Assembly (NCBI RefSeq): GCF_029784135.1
Contig: NC_073746.1
Location: 287,753,348-287,817,347, forward strand
DNA: 64,000 nt
Source of the DNA: Toxorhynchites rutilus septentrionalis
Taxonomy: Eukaryota > Arthropoda > Insecta > Diptera > Culicidae
Reading direction: 5' to 3'
Position numbers and translations under genes: made by a program. Positions 31,250-43,278 of the stretch are shown in pieces. Position 1 is the stretch's first letter, and the number at the start of each line of letters is the position of its first letter. The notes beneath the pieces were generated by a model. It saw nothing but the letters and a program-made list of their open reading frames with translations. It did no database searches and was not told the origin of the DNA.

Positions 31250-32043
31250 TATTTTCGATTGGGCGAAGTTCTGGTGTGTTGGGAGGGTTCTTATCCTTGG
31301 GCACAACCTGCATCTTGTTAGCGGCCATGGGCTTTTTCCATAATCCGGCCAAAACAGCACAAACAAGTCATGTTTCTTCAGGAAAGGCAGCAAACGCTTT
31401 TGAAGACACTCTTTCACGTAAATTTCTTAGTTGACGGTCCCGGTTGCAACGAAAATGTCGCTTTTCAAGCCACAGGTACAGATAGCTTGCCAAACGAGAT
31501 ATTTCTTGGCAAACTTTGATAGTTTAATATGCTTGAAAATGTCTGCCACGTTTCCCCTTCCGGTTGCTGTATGATACTCTTGTCCAGGAAGCTGTCTGAA
31601 GTCTGCCTTGACGTAGGTTTCGTCGTCCATTACCACGCAATCAAACTTTGTCAACAATGTCGTAGACAGCTTCCGAGATCTTGTTGATCGTTGCGATTTG
31701 GAGTCACTACCTTCTTATAAGTCGAGAGTTCGGATCGTTTTTTATCTTCATGCACGGTTGTAGACGATATTCCCAACTTATTTGCGACATCTCGAACGGA
31801 GAAGTTGGGGTTGCGCTTGAAAGCGCTAGCCACTCTTCTGTTCGTCACAGCGGCTCCCGGCTTTCGATTTCCCCCAGATACAGGCTTTCTAGTTATCGAC
31901 AAACGTTCCCCGAACACTTTTATTACTTTGGTGACGGTTGATTTGGCCACATTCAACGATTTTGCTATTTCTGCGTGCGTGTAGTTTGGATTTTCACGAC
32001 GCATGTACAAAATGATTCGTCGCTCCTCTTGCTTTGACGCCAT
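31250..32043 (-). pseudogene. DD37E transposase, frameshifted
   Basis: It starts MASKQEERRIILYM at 32043 with a helix-turn-helix (AEIAKSLNVAKSTVTKVI) and a second DNA-binding part (FSVRDVANKLGI). The catalytic D of VMDDETYVKADF is in a second frame, and WPD plus the region of the third acidic residue (TPELRPIEN) are in shifted frames. At least two or three frameshifts separate these blocks. The W of the usual PIE.YW motif is also changed. It is related to the 3.9 kb transposase and less so to the 43.4 kb one. Confidence 0.85.
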
Positions 32044-32089
32044 TTTGATAACTAAAGATCTATTGTCAAAATCCAAATAGAGGCATCAT

Positions 32090-32092
<3 letters not shown>

Positions 32093-32130
<38 letters not shown>
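32093..32130. repeat. (AC)19 microsatellite
   Basis: Nineteen uninterrupted AC units lie within the 5' untranslated part of the DD37E element. Confidence 0.97.
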
Positions 32131-32133
<3 letters not shown>

Positions 32134-32224
32134 CAAAATGAGGGGTGATCAGGTTTTTTATATGAATGATTAGAAAAAATACGACGAATTTAAGTTAACC
32201 ACTTTTTGATCCGAACACCCTTTA

Positions 32225-32435
32225 ATTACGGGAATAATGAACCCGTTTCGAGTATGTGCCGAGTTTTCAACCGCTCGTACACTTCGTACGATTTTAAGTT
32301 AACCCGTTCACATCTGAAAAAGATTTTTTCCAATTCCCTTAGATATTAAATAGAATTTAAGTTAGATTTAAGTATATCATTAGGGCACTCTTGTTCAGGC
32401 CTGTTGATAACAAAAAAAAAAAATAAACAAATAAA
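32225..32435 (+). mobile_element. Jockey LINE 3' end with A-rich tail
   Basis: It continues the LINE interrupted at 30942: coding-like sequence (SSMCRVFNRSYTSYDFKLT...) to about 32350, a short 3' untranslated part and a tail of A-runs (32410-32420) and 'aaacaaataaacaaat'. An A-rich tail marks target-primed reverse transcription. Confidence 0.75.
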
Positions 32436-32439
32436 CAAA

Positions 32440-33780
32440 TCTTATCGCAAAAAATTAGACTCGTATTTTTTTTTAAAAAAATTCATTAGGATGCCCATTT
32501 CCATTTTAGGATGATCAAAAATCAATTTTTTCTCCTTTTTTTCCAAACTTGACTGTTCTGAAAATTCATAACTTTTGAACTTCTGGACCGATTCAGATGA
32601 TCAACATATAAAATTTAAAAAAAATATAAACAATTAAAAATATAAACAAAAATATAAACAATTATAGCCCCCTCTAGTCCAAAGCCATGTAATAAAGTAA
32701 GAACAAATCATTCAATAATCACGAAAACAAAATATTTTTTTTTTCAGAAGTGTTATACTTTTCATAAAAAGTTAGTTAACTAGTTAATTGGTTTTAATTT
32801 GATATATTGTTCATCTGACTCGGTTCAGTAGTTCATACATTTTTGAATAAAGGGAAAACTTTGATTTTTTGAACTACCTTAAAATGGAAATGGGCACCTT
32901 AACGGAAAAATAAAAAAAAAACTCCACCACCACCAGAAAATCCATTACCATTTTCGAACAAAGATCAATTACGTTACCGAAAATATGGAATGACCTAACA
33001 ACGCTTATCACGATGTAATTGTAGAAAATATAGGAAGTTAATTTTCGGAATTTTACCATTTTCCTTCAAAGTTATTAATTTTTTTTCTCGTCGTAAAATT
33101 GATCCATGGGCAGAGACGAACACAACGAAGTAAAGACAATACCAGATCGAACGATCCGTTTTCGAGATTTGCGCTTAGCAATATATTTGTCGATCCATTT
33201 ATATGTATGAATAATCGCATCGCAAATCGAAACGAAGTTTGACAACTTCGTTAAATTTTGGCACTTTTTTCAAGTCAATGCAACAAACTTTTTTTTTCTC
33301 GTCAAAGCAGCAAATTAATCTTGTTCAAAAATTATTGAAGTTTTCAAAATTTCCTTTCGATTTGCGATGCGATCATTATTAATTGAATTATTTATCATCC
33401 AAAACGAAGACGTAATTTTCCATTCAAACAAAAATATCTCTGCATTGAAAGGGCCTACAAACACGATATAGGAATTAACTGAATGCTGGTGGTTAAAGTT
33501 GATTGGATTTGCATTCGACTTAGTTGTGTAAGCCCACAAAAACTTCGAAAAAACAGAAAGAAACCGGTTTTAGTTTTACACACGATAACATAACACCAGC
33601 GCAAAGTTAAAAAAAAGTCTAATCAAATATTATCCCTTAACAATCGTATAGCAGTACAAGTAGCACTCGATTATCCTGAGTGTTGATTTTTTTTCACTCC
33701 GGATAATTGAATCATAAAAAACGAATTTTCTCTCGGTAAACGTAAAATAATTATAATTTGCATTTATTTATTAAACGGTT
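32440..33780. other. Degenerate dispersed-repeat sequence, no gene
   Basis: 32448-32900 resembles the foldback family at 59-60 kb ('ttagactcgtattttt', 'cccatttccattttagg', 'cataacttttgaac'). 33060-33180 shares 'gggcagagacgaa' with the first 110 bases of the window. The rest is AT-rich and unassigned. Confidence 0.4.
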
Positions 33781-33989
33781 TTATCTAGCTTGACCCGTTT
33801 GTATGTTTGTGACTTTGTAACTTTGTCTTTAGCGCTGTACCACGTTAATAGAAATTTAACCCACTTCCTGTTGACCAAATGATCGGAAATTTGGAGCACA
33901 TCTTTATCTCTGGTGTCATTATAAAACTGCGTATTCCATGATCTTTAAAGTCCAAGATGACGGCCACTACAAAATGGTGGATTATGTAC

Positions 33990-34640
33990 ATATTTTCTCA
34001 AAACCCCATCAGTATGGGTATCGAATGAAAAGGCTTGACCAGTAGAACAGTTATTTATGAAAAATGTAAATCAAAGATGGCGACTACTTCAAAATGGCGG
34101 TCTACACATTTTCTCAGAACCGCTCCAATGTGGGTATCAAATGAAAGTGCTCGACTAGTAGAACAATGCAGATCATGAAAAATCCTAATCCAAGATGGCC
34201 GCAGTCTCCAAATAACGAGTTGCTTTTTAAATGGTTTCATTAAGCTTGACCTGTTTGTATGTATGTTTGAATGTTTGTAGGGTTGTCCCACATTAATAGC
34301 CACAATAATATTGACCCCGTTCCTGTGATAATTACTAACTGCTACTTGCCTAATTATTTTCTAGCTTTAAGTACATTAAAACGTTTAACTTGAAAAGATT
34401 TTTTAATTATTTTATTAACTAGTTTTTAATAAATTATCTGTATCATGGCGGCCATTTTGGATTTGAATTTTTCAGAAATAACTGTGTTTACTAGTCAATC
34501 CCTTTCATTTGATATCCATATTGATGAGGTCCTAAGGAAATGTGTAATCCGCCATTTTGTAGTGACCGCCATCTTGGATTTACGTTTTTCATAAATAAAT
34601 GTGTGCTGCTAGAGAAGTCCTTGCATTTGATATCCATATT
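33990..34640. repeat. Inverted clusters of ~115-bp units
   Basis: Units at 33993 and 34108 share 'gggtatc(a/g)aatgaaa', 'agtagaaca' and 'aagatggc'. Two further units run in the opposite direction at about 34440-34640 ('catttgatatccatattgat', 'ccgccatcttggattt'). At 33785 a CTAGCTTGACCCG motif resembles an inverted Helitron-type end, which may link this block to the histone-cassette copy next to it. Confidence 0.55.
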
Positions 34641-34649
34641 GATAAAAGT

Positions 34650-35862
34650 CACAGGAGGGTTGTGTCCGAGACACGACCGCTTAGTTGACGTAGGATTCCG
34701 TTAGGCTATCTGTTGATTTTGGATATGTTTGAAGAATTACATCGTTAAACTCTTTGATAACGATTTGGTGGCCCTGTAAAGAACTGTTTTGTTTGGGTTT
34801 TCGGTATTGTTTGTTCACTCCACCAATGTTTACCGAGTGATGATGGTAGAGGGATGGTAAACAGTCGTTGGATGGTGCGTATCAGATAAAAGATGCCGAA
34901 GTGGAACGAGATATGATGAAAACCGGCCTCTGTGATCCTAGATGAGATGCCTCCTGTGTAATGTATGAATACAGAAAAAAAACCCACCAATGTAATACAA
35001 GATAATTACCAATAGTGTTTGGTATTATCAATTTTTCTCATCATGTTACATGTTACTTTAATAAAAGGAAAACATATTTGAAATGGAAAAGCTAATTTTC
35101 TTTTATAATTTTTACTTTCTGAGTGTTTATTCAACCCAATGCGAATTTCAGTTGGACTAACAACACCTAATACTATATATAGAGCATATAGGGAATCACT
35201 TTTTCTAATACTTCTTCACTTTTCCAATTTTTCTCGCTGTATAAACTTTCCTAGGGTGTTCCCGAGCGGGAACACACCTTGGTTTTTATTTGTGAAAATT
35301 GAAATAAATCGTTTTTATATATCAAGTCATTTTTAACACAACTGTTACCATTTAATTTTACAATTACACTTGTGCTAAATCTTTTACAATACACGATCGG
35401 TCATTGATATGAAATTTCAAGAAGCAACCAACATTAAAGTTCCAAATCTAAATTTTATTTGCTAGAATTAATCACGTATCACTCACTTTACTTGCAATAG
35501 AAAAATGCCCCCGACTTGCATATATTTGCAATGTCGATATTTTCCCCAGGCAGCTTGGACATCAAGTCTCTGTTAGGGAACATATTTCGGTGGGAGCAAA
35601 AGGTCCCCCTTCTTTCATGTATTTGCAATGCCGATTTCACCTAGGCAGCTCTGTTAGGGAGCCGCCGCATGTGTCGTCAACTTCGACCAATCAGAAGAGG
35701 GTATTTCCGTTAGGATAGGGGTTGGATCATCAATCCATCATGAAATGACTGAGCAATAAGCGTTTGAAATTGGACAATTTTCACGATGTGCTCGATTTTC
35801 GATTTTCAATTTGTACCCCCATATGTTCCTGAAAGACGTAATCCTACGTCAAAAATAAAAAA
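34650..35862 (-). mobile_element. Inverted copy of the histone H2B cassette
   Basis: Read on the minus strand this matches 19141-20400 along its length: upstream block with CCAAT motif (35862-35690), TCCCTAACAGAG direct repeats, 'tgaataaacactcagaaagt', H2B-derived frame and end motif. The H2B-like part keeps SSR, IQRLF, LPSSL and KHWWS. The stem-loop at 34770-34785 has lost pairing in one arm (GTTCTTTACAGGGCC). A palindrome GTGTTCCCGAGCGGGAACAC lies at 35257-35276. Two copies 14 kb apart in opposite orientation point to a mobile unit or an inverted segmental duplication. Confidence 0.75.
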
Positions 35863-35969
35863 AATCAAAAATAAAATACTCCGTATAATCGAATCTAAAA
35901 TTCCGGATAATCGAGTTCGATCTGTGTTCACATTCACTATCAACGGCAACGTCGACAAAGATAAATCGA

Positions 35970-36297
35970 ATAGGAGAATAGGAAAATAGGAGAATAGGAG
36001 AATAGGAGGATAGGAGGATAGGAGAATAGGAGAATAGGAGAATAGGAGAATAGGAGAATAGGAGAATAGGAGAATAGGAGAATATGAGAATAGGAGAATA
36101 GGAGAATAGGAGAATAGGAGAATAGGAGAATATGAGAATAGGAGAATAGGAGAATAGGAGAATAGGAGAATAGGAGAATAGGAGAATAGGAGAATAGGAG
36201 AATAGGAGAATAGGAGAATAGGAGAATAGGAGAAAAGGAGAATAGGAGAATAGGAGAATAGGAGAGTAGGAGAATAAGAGAATAGGAGAATAGGCAA
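35970..36297 (+). repeat. 8-bp minisatellite (AGGAGAAT)n
   Basis: About forty near-perfect units of AGGAGAAT with a few single-base variants (AGGAGGAT, ATGAGAAT). Because three units make 24 bp, one minus-strand frame reads as an open repeat of SYSPILLF; this is a repeat artefact and not a protein. Confidence 0.97.
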
Positions 36298-36525
36298 TGG
36301 AAAACAGAGATAGGAGAATAAGGATAGGCGAATAACGAGGAGAATAGCGATAAGAGATTAGGAATAGAAGAATAGGGCTAAGAGAATAGAGATAGGAAAA
36401 TAGAGATAGGAGAATAGGGATAGGAGAATAGGGATAGGAGAAAAGGGTTAGGAGAACAGGGAAAGTAGAATAGGAATAAGAGAATAGGAAAATGAGAATG
36501 AGAATCGGAGAATAGGAATAAATTA
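36298..36525 (+). repeat. Degenerate flank of the minisatellite
   Basis: The same G/A-rich unit decays into 'gagaataggataggagaata'-type variants. Decay on only one side suggests the array has expanded or been homogenised toward its left end. Confidence 0.85.
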
Positions 36526-36529
36526 TAGC

Positions 36530-39375
36530 ATCCGGAAATAAAACATTGAACAGACATAGACCTCGTGTGAAATTACGAACAATTTTACACTGTAACTCTA
36601 TACATTGATATAGTATGTGCTCAATTTTCAATAAATTCATTGCCCAGTCGCGTTCTCAGTTTTTCCGTCCGTACCATTCGTAATCTCAAACCTGCGACAG
36701 CCTTCCGAAGCCCTGTGATTAAGTACGAAAACATAGGTTCTCAGCAACCAACCCATTGTAAACCAATCAGCATCGCCAATGTCTACCATTACTGACGATT
36801 CTGATAGCTGCAGGCGAATGTGAGACTTGTGGCGACAATTTGATTCGGTTCGGTTCCGATCGGCTCGAGTACAACACATATTTTCTTATCTCCGTAACCC
36901 GATTTAATTTCTCTATTCACACCCCACCGGTGTGCGCGAATACGTAGACGCATTCGATTTTTTTCCTTTTTGCACCAGGGCCAACAGACCAAACGTGTTC
37001 GATGGCGCCTAGGAGGACATTTAAATAAATGTTTATGATGATAAGTGGTTGATAAAATAAGCTACTCGTCCGCTGGTTGCGATCGCTATAATGCGGTAAT
37101 TAGTTCAACATCATCTGAGTATAAGCAGTTTTCAATGTACCTGATAAGATTCTGATGAAACTGCAACTAGTATTGAGTGATATTATTTGGTCGGTGTTAG
37201 ATCAGACCGGACCATGTGACATTTTTATGATTTCGAGAAAAACGAACATTAATTTAATGCTCTGCAATTTTCAAAGCATTTAATTTTTTTGTCCAATATT
37301 CTTCTCAGAAATGTTAGTTACTCTCTGGCAATACTTTGACGTATGATAGTTGTAAAAAAACCTCAAGTATCATGCCAAAAGAGGCAGTTATTTGGCTGCC
37401 TATAGGTACATGGTCCACTCTGACTGAACCAAATGAAGCATTTTTTAAGAGTTGGTTCACTATGACTGAACAATTTCGAAATATTTCTCAATCAATTAAC
37501 AGATGTGAGTCAGAGTGTGCCATTCTGCTATGAAAATTAGAGCGAGAAGGATTGTGAGTTTGGAACTGCATAACATTTGTTTGCGTTCAGCATAATAGTC
37601 TCTACCATCTGAATATGAATGCACGGTAAACAAGTTAACCATAAACTTCCCATTTTCAATCATCAATGACAGTATTCGTCAATAGAATCATCAAATCGGC
37701 AAGGTACCTATTAGCTTCAAGAAACGTTTTTGTTGTTTGAATTCAGCGCAAGGATATTATTTAAATTTAATATACAATTGATTGTCACATGATGCACTCT
37801 GTCTGCACATGATATAGAGACATTTCGCCATGGTAAATGGTACATAGTCCGCTCTGACTGCATACTATGAGGGATTTTCGTTGAACAATCGTAACGATTT
37901 CAATCCGTTATTCCATAATACTTAACCAAATGTAATCAATAACTCGAAATTTTCAATTTTGCGACTGGTCCCCTCTGACTTAACATCGACCATATGGAAT
38001 CTGTTGCGTGCAACTATCAGAGCATGCGAGTTCTACTACACTGTCGAGTACCAAGGAACTAATGGTGATAGTCGACCTCTATCAAATTTGTAAAAAAAAT
38101 CTCTTGAAGTTATCAATGAATATTTCCAATAAATTAACGTCGGTCGCTTCCGGCCACTACCGTATCTCAATATGCAAACAATAATAGTGATTACTCCTCC
38201 TATACTCAAGCAGCACCAGAAGCAGAAAGCTAGTAACTCGCACTACCGGATTTGGATGCTGAAGGGAGTAGAGATCAAATTTGCATCGGAAAACGTACAA
38301 ATCATTCCGCAGCGGCGTTTGAACAATCGAATAAATTGTTAGCCGCGCGACTGTGGGATATCAGTGTGATGTCTTTAATTGTTATTTATTAAAAGTCCCT
38401 CCACCTCGCTAAATGACAAATCAATCATAAATCTGATCGCTTCATCGGAGTTTGTCACAATGGTGATGAAAAATGGGAGGAAAACAAAACCGACACAGCA
38501 CATGTGACAAATGAAGACTTTCGTAGGTGACAGGCCAGGTGCAACTGGACAATACTGCAGTTTTTCACGATTTGCATATTAATGATTCGGAACTGTGGTA
38601 GTAGGTCACAACATTTATTATTCCAACGTACATTGTAAAATTGAAGAATTTGATAAATTATACTGCTTCTGGCAAATGTAACATAATTCATAGTTGGCAA
38701 GGTTAATTGTTTTAGATTTTAGAGTAAATGAATGGGCGTTTCCAAGTGGGAGAAAGAAGTGCTGGAAAAAAGCAACAGGTGACCTTAATCTACAATAAAT
38801 ACAAACATTTGTTCTTATAACGTTTTATTCTAAATCAGACAGATTCCGAGATATATCTAATTGAAAGCGTACCGATTCTAAATTGGCAGTGCTCTATTAT
38901 AGTTTTGGTAGTATTTTCCAGATTCTTCCGTACACATACTTCACAAGTACCATCAATTGCGCAAAGTAGACCATTCGGGCTAGGCTACAAATAAAGGAAA
39001 TAGCTAGACGTTTGCCAGAACTTGTACTTCACCGTCTTCCGACATATTTACGATTCGTATTTTTCCAGAATAGGTGCTAGTAATTGTTTGCTTTATTTTT
39101 TGTTAGTTTTGCGTTACTCTAGTTTCTGGGTTTGAATTTTGAAAAACAGTTTGTTTAACTTTTAGAAACGACCGAAATCTTTGAACTGTTTTTTTTTGCA
39201 TTCCACAAAAATCTGCTATAATAGTCATTCGTTCAATAATGCTTCGAAAACCAAAATGAAATCGTAGAAGTCGAAATCACCTGACTGTAGAAATCGCTGG
39301 CCACCTTCGCGCATTGGGGAGGTAAAACCCATTATTGATGTTGTGATCTAATACATCTAATCCCACAGAAAAAGA
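36530..39375. other. Large non-genic stretch with a recurring CTCTGACT motif
   Basis: No gene is recognised. A phrase like GGTCCACTCTGACTGAA recurs at 37410, 37452, 37848 and 37968, with an inverse at about 37505, suggesting a decayed inverted-repeat element. The region at 36640-36990 is somewhat GC-richer. The remainder is AT-rich. Confidence 0.35.
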
Positions 39376-39379
39376 AGCA

Positions 39380-39634
39380 ATGAAATTCAAGAGAAAGAGA
39401 ACCATGATTCGAAACGTACTGCCGAATGATTCATGTTCAATGCGTCAATTTTCGACCTCGAGAAGCACACCACCGGTGTCGGTGACCTGTGGTCTGCGTG
39501 ACTCGGACGTGAAACACGAGCTTTCGAAGTGTTGGATTTTAGGTACAAAACATATACCCGAAAACACAATTCAACAACAAGCCAACCGAGAAACGAGGAA
39601 AAAAAGAACCGCACAAAAAATCTGTTCCTATTGA
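39380..39634 (+). CDS. Unidentified open frame, possible exon
   Basis: An 84-codon frame (MKFKRKRTMIRNV...) follows a splice-acceptor-like sequence (ctaatcccacag, ending at about 39369) and contains an internal AG|GTACAA donor-like site near 39541. The product is basic and polar without a known domain. A minus-strand frame overlaps (39387-39716). Evidence is thin. Confidence 0.15.
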   Translation: MKFKRKRTMIRNVLPNDSCSMRQFSTSRSTPPVSVTCGLRDSDVKHELSKCWILGTKHIPENTIQQQANRETRKKRTAQKICSY

Positions 39635-39639
39635 TGAGG

Positions 39640-41760
39640 GCGCAGAGAACGAACCCAAGGTCCGAAAGATAGGAGCAACAAGAAGACGAAGGTGTAAGCA
39701 CGCAAAATAAATACATGTTGGAAATAACTTTGGCGTTGCGTTACAGAGCCACTTATGTTACGGAGCCATAAATAACCTAATCGATCCAGCAGATCTGGTT
39801 CCGCCGCAAGTGATCGTTTATCGTGGATCATCTCCTTGCGTTGCCGATTTCCGCTGGATATGGCCCTCTCTGGTATCAAGAAGTGACCACACGAAACCGA
39901 AAAACCGGGAGTGGCAATAACAGCCGAAACTGCCAATTGTACGATTTGGTTCGCCCATCCATCATCGCTCAGAGCGCTGTGGTGCTCCACTGGGCTCCCT
40001 TTTTGTAGGTCCAAATTTTATTGCAGTATCGTTGTCTTGAGCATCGTTTCGGTCGAACATTTAGCACGGTTTTTACGATTCCGAAAAGGATCACCTCGAA
40101 CTGCAAAATAAAATTTAAAAAAAACTATGACGATTTTTTTGAATCGGTTCAGATTTATTTGGCTCAATGTTTCTCATTTGTTTTAATTTAAATTTGAAGT
40201 CGTTTAAGTTTTTTCTAATAGAGTGTTTAACTTCTGGGAGTTTGAAATCAGAATTGAATATGTACTGGGTTCAAAGTCAACTAGCCGAAGATACAAAAGT
40301 GAATTCCCCGACGGACCAATTTGTATGATTATTGGATGGAGATTCATTATTGGTATTAGTTTGGGAAAACAGAAATCCATTATTAGTATGTGCTCGAGCT
40401 ACGCTACGACTCAGTTTAGGTTGAACGCATGTTAAATGTGGACACCTATAGAGATAAAATATGTCATATTTCACAGATTTACTTCGATATAGCCATTAAC
40501 GCAAGGAGGTCCTAGAAATGAATAGAGTTTATTACATTGCGATAAATTTGATAGCAAAAATGTACCACCAGTCAGGAAATTGTCAAAAGTGTCGATTAAA
40601 TAATGGAAATCGTCAAATGCCACCGCCATGTTAGCACTGTTTGATTGCCCAGCAGCTTGATATGTGGGTGCTACAAGAAATAACGCAACTTAATCGTCCT
40701 ATTTCTACTGTAGACGTTGACTAGTGATATGAAGTGGGTCAAGCCATAACGCTCGAGGTGTCGAGGTCGAGGTGCTGTGTGTTTTGTAAGATTGTTCATG
40801 TAACAAAATATGGACTTATTTTTCCCCAACCTAATATTTTCCCAAGCGATGGGTTCGTGATGAAAGGAGTTTTAAATTACAAGCAAAATATCCAGCTGTG
40901 ATTCCCGATGTGGAATCGAACGTATTGTGGTTAAAGTTGTAAACACCTTGTTGGCGCCTCACATTGCACAAATTGAGTCCAGCTGAGATGATGAGTTGTG
41001 TTGCCTTTGTGCACAGTTGTGATGGATATACACGGTGAATTGCAGCGGCTCGCAGAAGGGCTTGACGTTGTTTTGCCGTGAACAAAACCTACCCTCGAGA
41101 TGGAGTGAGCGACCTGCTTTCTGTGCACTCATATGGATTGTCTCGTAGCATATCCGACAGCAGTGAAAGATTGAGCTTTTTTGTGTGCCGAAAATGGTAC
41201 CGAAGGCTCATCAATCTTGCTGTGCCCATTGTGTGCTGGATCAGCTAATTTACAAAAACTCCTGACACCAGTTATTCAGATATTCGACTCTTCAAAATTC
41301 TCCTAACGTAGTTTACCGAATTTTCCCCGAATTTCGCTGTGGTTGTAATTCGTAATAGTTGTTTTTTAAATTTTGTCGTTAACTTTTTTTTATTATTTCT
41401 TGATTTAGTGAAATAACGGGCAATTGTATAAGATAAGATCATTGCGATGAAAATCTCACTTGTAGATGAAACTTTCCCGGGAAGCTACAAAAAATATATC
41501 TTCATCTTCGTTATCCATCAGTAAAATGATGAAAAGAATTATTACTCTCCTGGACATAGATCAGCATTAAAATAACCTTAAACCTCATTACGTCAACAGA
41601 AAGGTTGTTCGGTTAAATAAATTTGAAAGACTGATGGTTTGGTGAGTTAATAAATGAAGATTTAAATTGAAAACACAAATGTTAAGAATTTGTTGGTCTG
41701 GTTGTTTTTATTTTGACATATTCCCAGTTCGGTTCTTTGTTTTTGTCAAGCTCCAGGTTT
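39640..41760. other. Non-genic stretch, nothing assigned
   Basis: A 128-codon minus-strand frame (39628-40014) lacks recognisable features. 40840-41190 is GC-richer with several frames but no domain. No element ends were found. Confidence 0.3.
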
Positions 41761-41766
41761 ATACTA

Positions 41767-42549
41767 CATGGGCTGAAAAGTCCCGCGTTTTTGAATGAAA
41801 ACAATCATTTTTTGGGCAAATTTATTCCTCGACATAGTTTTCTTCGAGAGCAATACACTTGGTATAGCGAGTTTCAAACATTTCGAATTGTAGTACTCTG
41901 TAGTACGAAACGCCTAAGTCTTCGAAATATGCCTCAGTGCCACTCTGCAGACTGTCTATTGGACTCAGGAATGTGATGATGGATCCATTGTCACAAAACT
42001 TCGAAAGAAGTACACTCGATTACGGTTCAACAACGCCAAACCGGCTGTTAAATCACCAACACGCCGCTGTTTTCGGTCGACAGTCAGCAAACGCGGTACC
42101 CATCGCGTAGCTTTTTCATGTCCAAAATGACATGAAAAATGTATTCCACTCGTTCTTCTGAAATGCCTACGACCTCAGCTAACTCGCGTAACTTCACTTT
42201 ATGATCGTTCAAAACGAGACGATCCACTCGTTTTACGATTTCTGGATTCGTAATCTTTTTTGGCCTTCAAGAGCGGGGTGCATCTGCGGTGGAATAACAT
42301 TTCGTCAACCACTGCATTGATTGTTCAGGAGTTTTTTGCCATCAAAAAATAATGTTTGATCAAATTACGACACTCCTCTTTTTCCGTTTACTATACAAAT
42401 GCTCAGGTAGTAACACTTAAACAACTATAGTTTGTGAACAAAGAAACGAAATGTCATGAAACTTCACACATATGCTAGTGACAGATGAACCTCTGTTCAT
42501 TTTTTGGTGGCGCCATCTGTTGAAAAATCCCGGGATTTTTTAGCCCATG
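41767..42549 (-). mobile_element. Mariner-like element with internal deletion
   Basis: Terminal repeats CATGGGCTGAAAAGTCCCG (left) and, in reverse, CATGGGCTAAAAAATCCCG (right) match mariner ends. On the minus strand, fragments read EKEECRNLIKHYFLMAKNS, then SGSSRFER, then ATRWVPRLLTVDRKQRR, the order seen in DD34D mariner N-terminal regions. The catalytic half is missing and several frameshifts and stops occur. Left TA is at 41765-41766; the right duplication is not clean. Confidence 0.75.
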
Positions 42550-42559
42550 TGATACTAAC

Positions 42560-43178
42560 AAGTTCCGAAGGAAAAGCATGCCCCAATTTGAATCGGTATG
42601 CTTTGAAACGTTTTGAAAATGTTCGGTCCCTATGGAAGTGGGATGTGATGTTTTGAGTGTTGATACCTCTTTGCCAGTCAAACGAAGTGCTATGATAATC
42701 TTTCCATTCGGAAAATAAAAGGTGATGCTTGTTACCCATAAATACAAAAACTTATTACAACAGTTCAAAAACTGCGTCGAAAGCAAACTATTGAAATCAC
42801 ACAAATCTATGAATATAGGAATCCGCTTAATATTTCATCTTAGTGATGATTGGTCAGCATGTGATGCATGTAGTCTGGCTGGCAGCAAAAACAATATTTG
42901 TCGTTTGCTTTATGCACAACGTCTTCGCACAACAAGTGAGCAGCAATGGCAAAAGGCTCAGCAAAAAAAGAACGTTAGAGCAAGCTTTTACTCGCTGCTC
43001 TTTCATGTTTGCTCTACACCTAATTGCTTGTCAATAACTCTCAAACTTCTTCACCCCTCTCAAAGCATTACCTAAACGCGCTAAATTCCACGTTCGGATT
43101 GGTCCATTGCTTGCACCCCAAATTGTACGAACTAAAACAAGCAACTAATGGAATTGTGCCAAAGAAAAGTTCATACAA
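42560..43178. other. Unassigned stretch before SINE
   Basis: Frames on both strands (42475-42804 minus, 42722-43075 plus) have no recognisable domain; no element was identified. Confidence 0.25.
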
Positions 43179-43262
43179 TGACAACGGGGATCGAACCGAG
43201 GTCAGATGGAATACAAGGCTGTTTAACACGACCACGCTATCCACATAGCGACTGGTGCTGTT
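43130..43262 (-). mobile_element. tRNA-derived SINE-like copy
   Basis: On the minus strand: 'cagtcgctatgtggatagcg' then 'gaccTCGGTTCGATCCCCG', that is, a tRNA-like head with a perfect B box (GGTTCGATCC). It shares head and following ~40 bp ('tttctttggcacaattcc') with the copy at 45750-45870. It lies directly beside the DD37E element, whose left TA (43277) is in its flank. Confidence 0.6.
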
Positions 43263-43278
43263 GAATAAATTCGTGATA

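Larger units (their letters stand above)
30945..32222 (-). mobile_element. DD37E transposon inserted in the LINE
   Basis: TA at 30943-30944 and 32223-32224 flanks inverted repeats starting AAGGGTGTTCGGATCAAAAA. Length is about 1278 bp. The transposase lies on the minus strand and is frameshifted. The insertion interrupts the Jockey LINE C-terminal region, so it is younger than the LINE copy. A (AC)19 run sits between the right end and the start codon. Confidence 0.92.

Noticed and set aside
32093..32130. AC run as a regulatory or Z-DNA element
   Set aside because: A plain microsatellite inside a transposon leader; no evidence for function.
35806..36640. Long minus-strand frames of repeated SYSPILLF
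   Set aside because: They are read-through of the 8-bp minisatellite (24 bp equals three units); no start, domain or flanking gene structure.
40831..41128. Two minus-strand frames in a GC-richer block
   Set aside because: No motif and mutually overlapping frames.
43180..43260. tRNA gene
   Set aside because: The B box is perfect but the rest does not fold as a tRNA, and a related copy at 45.8 kb extends past the tRNA part, as in a SINE.
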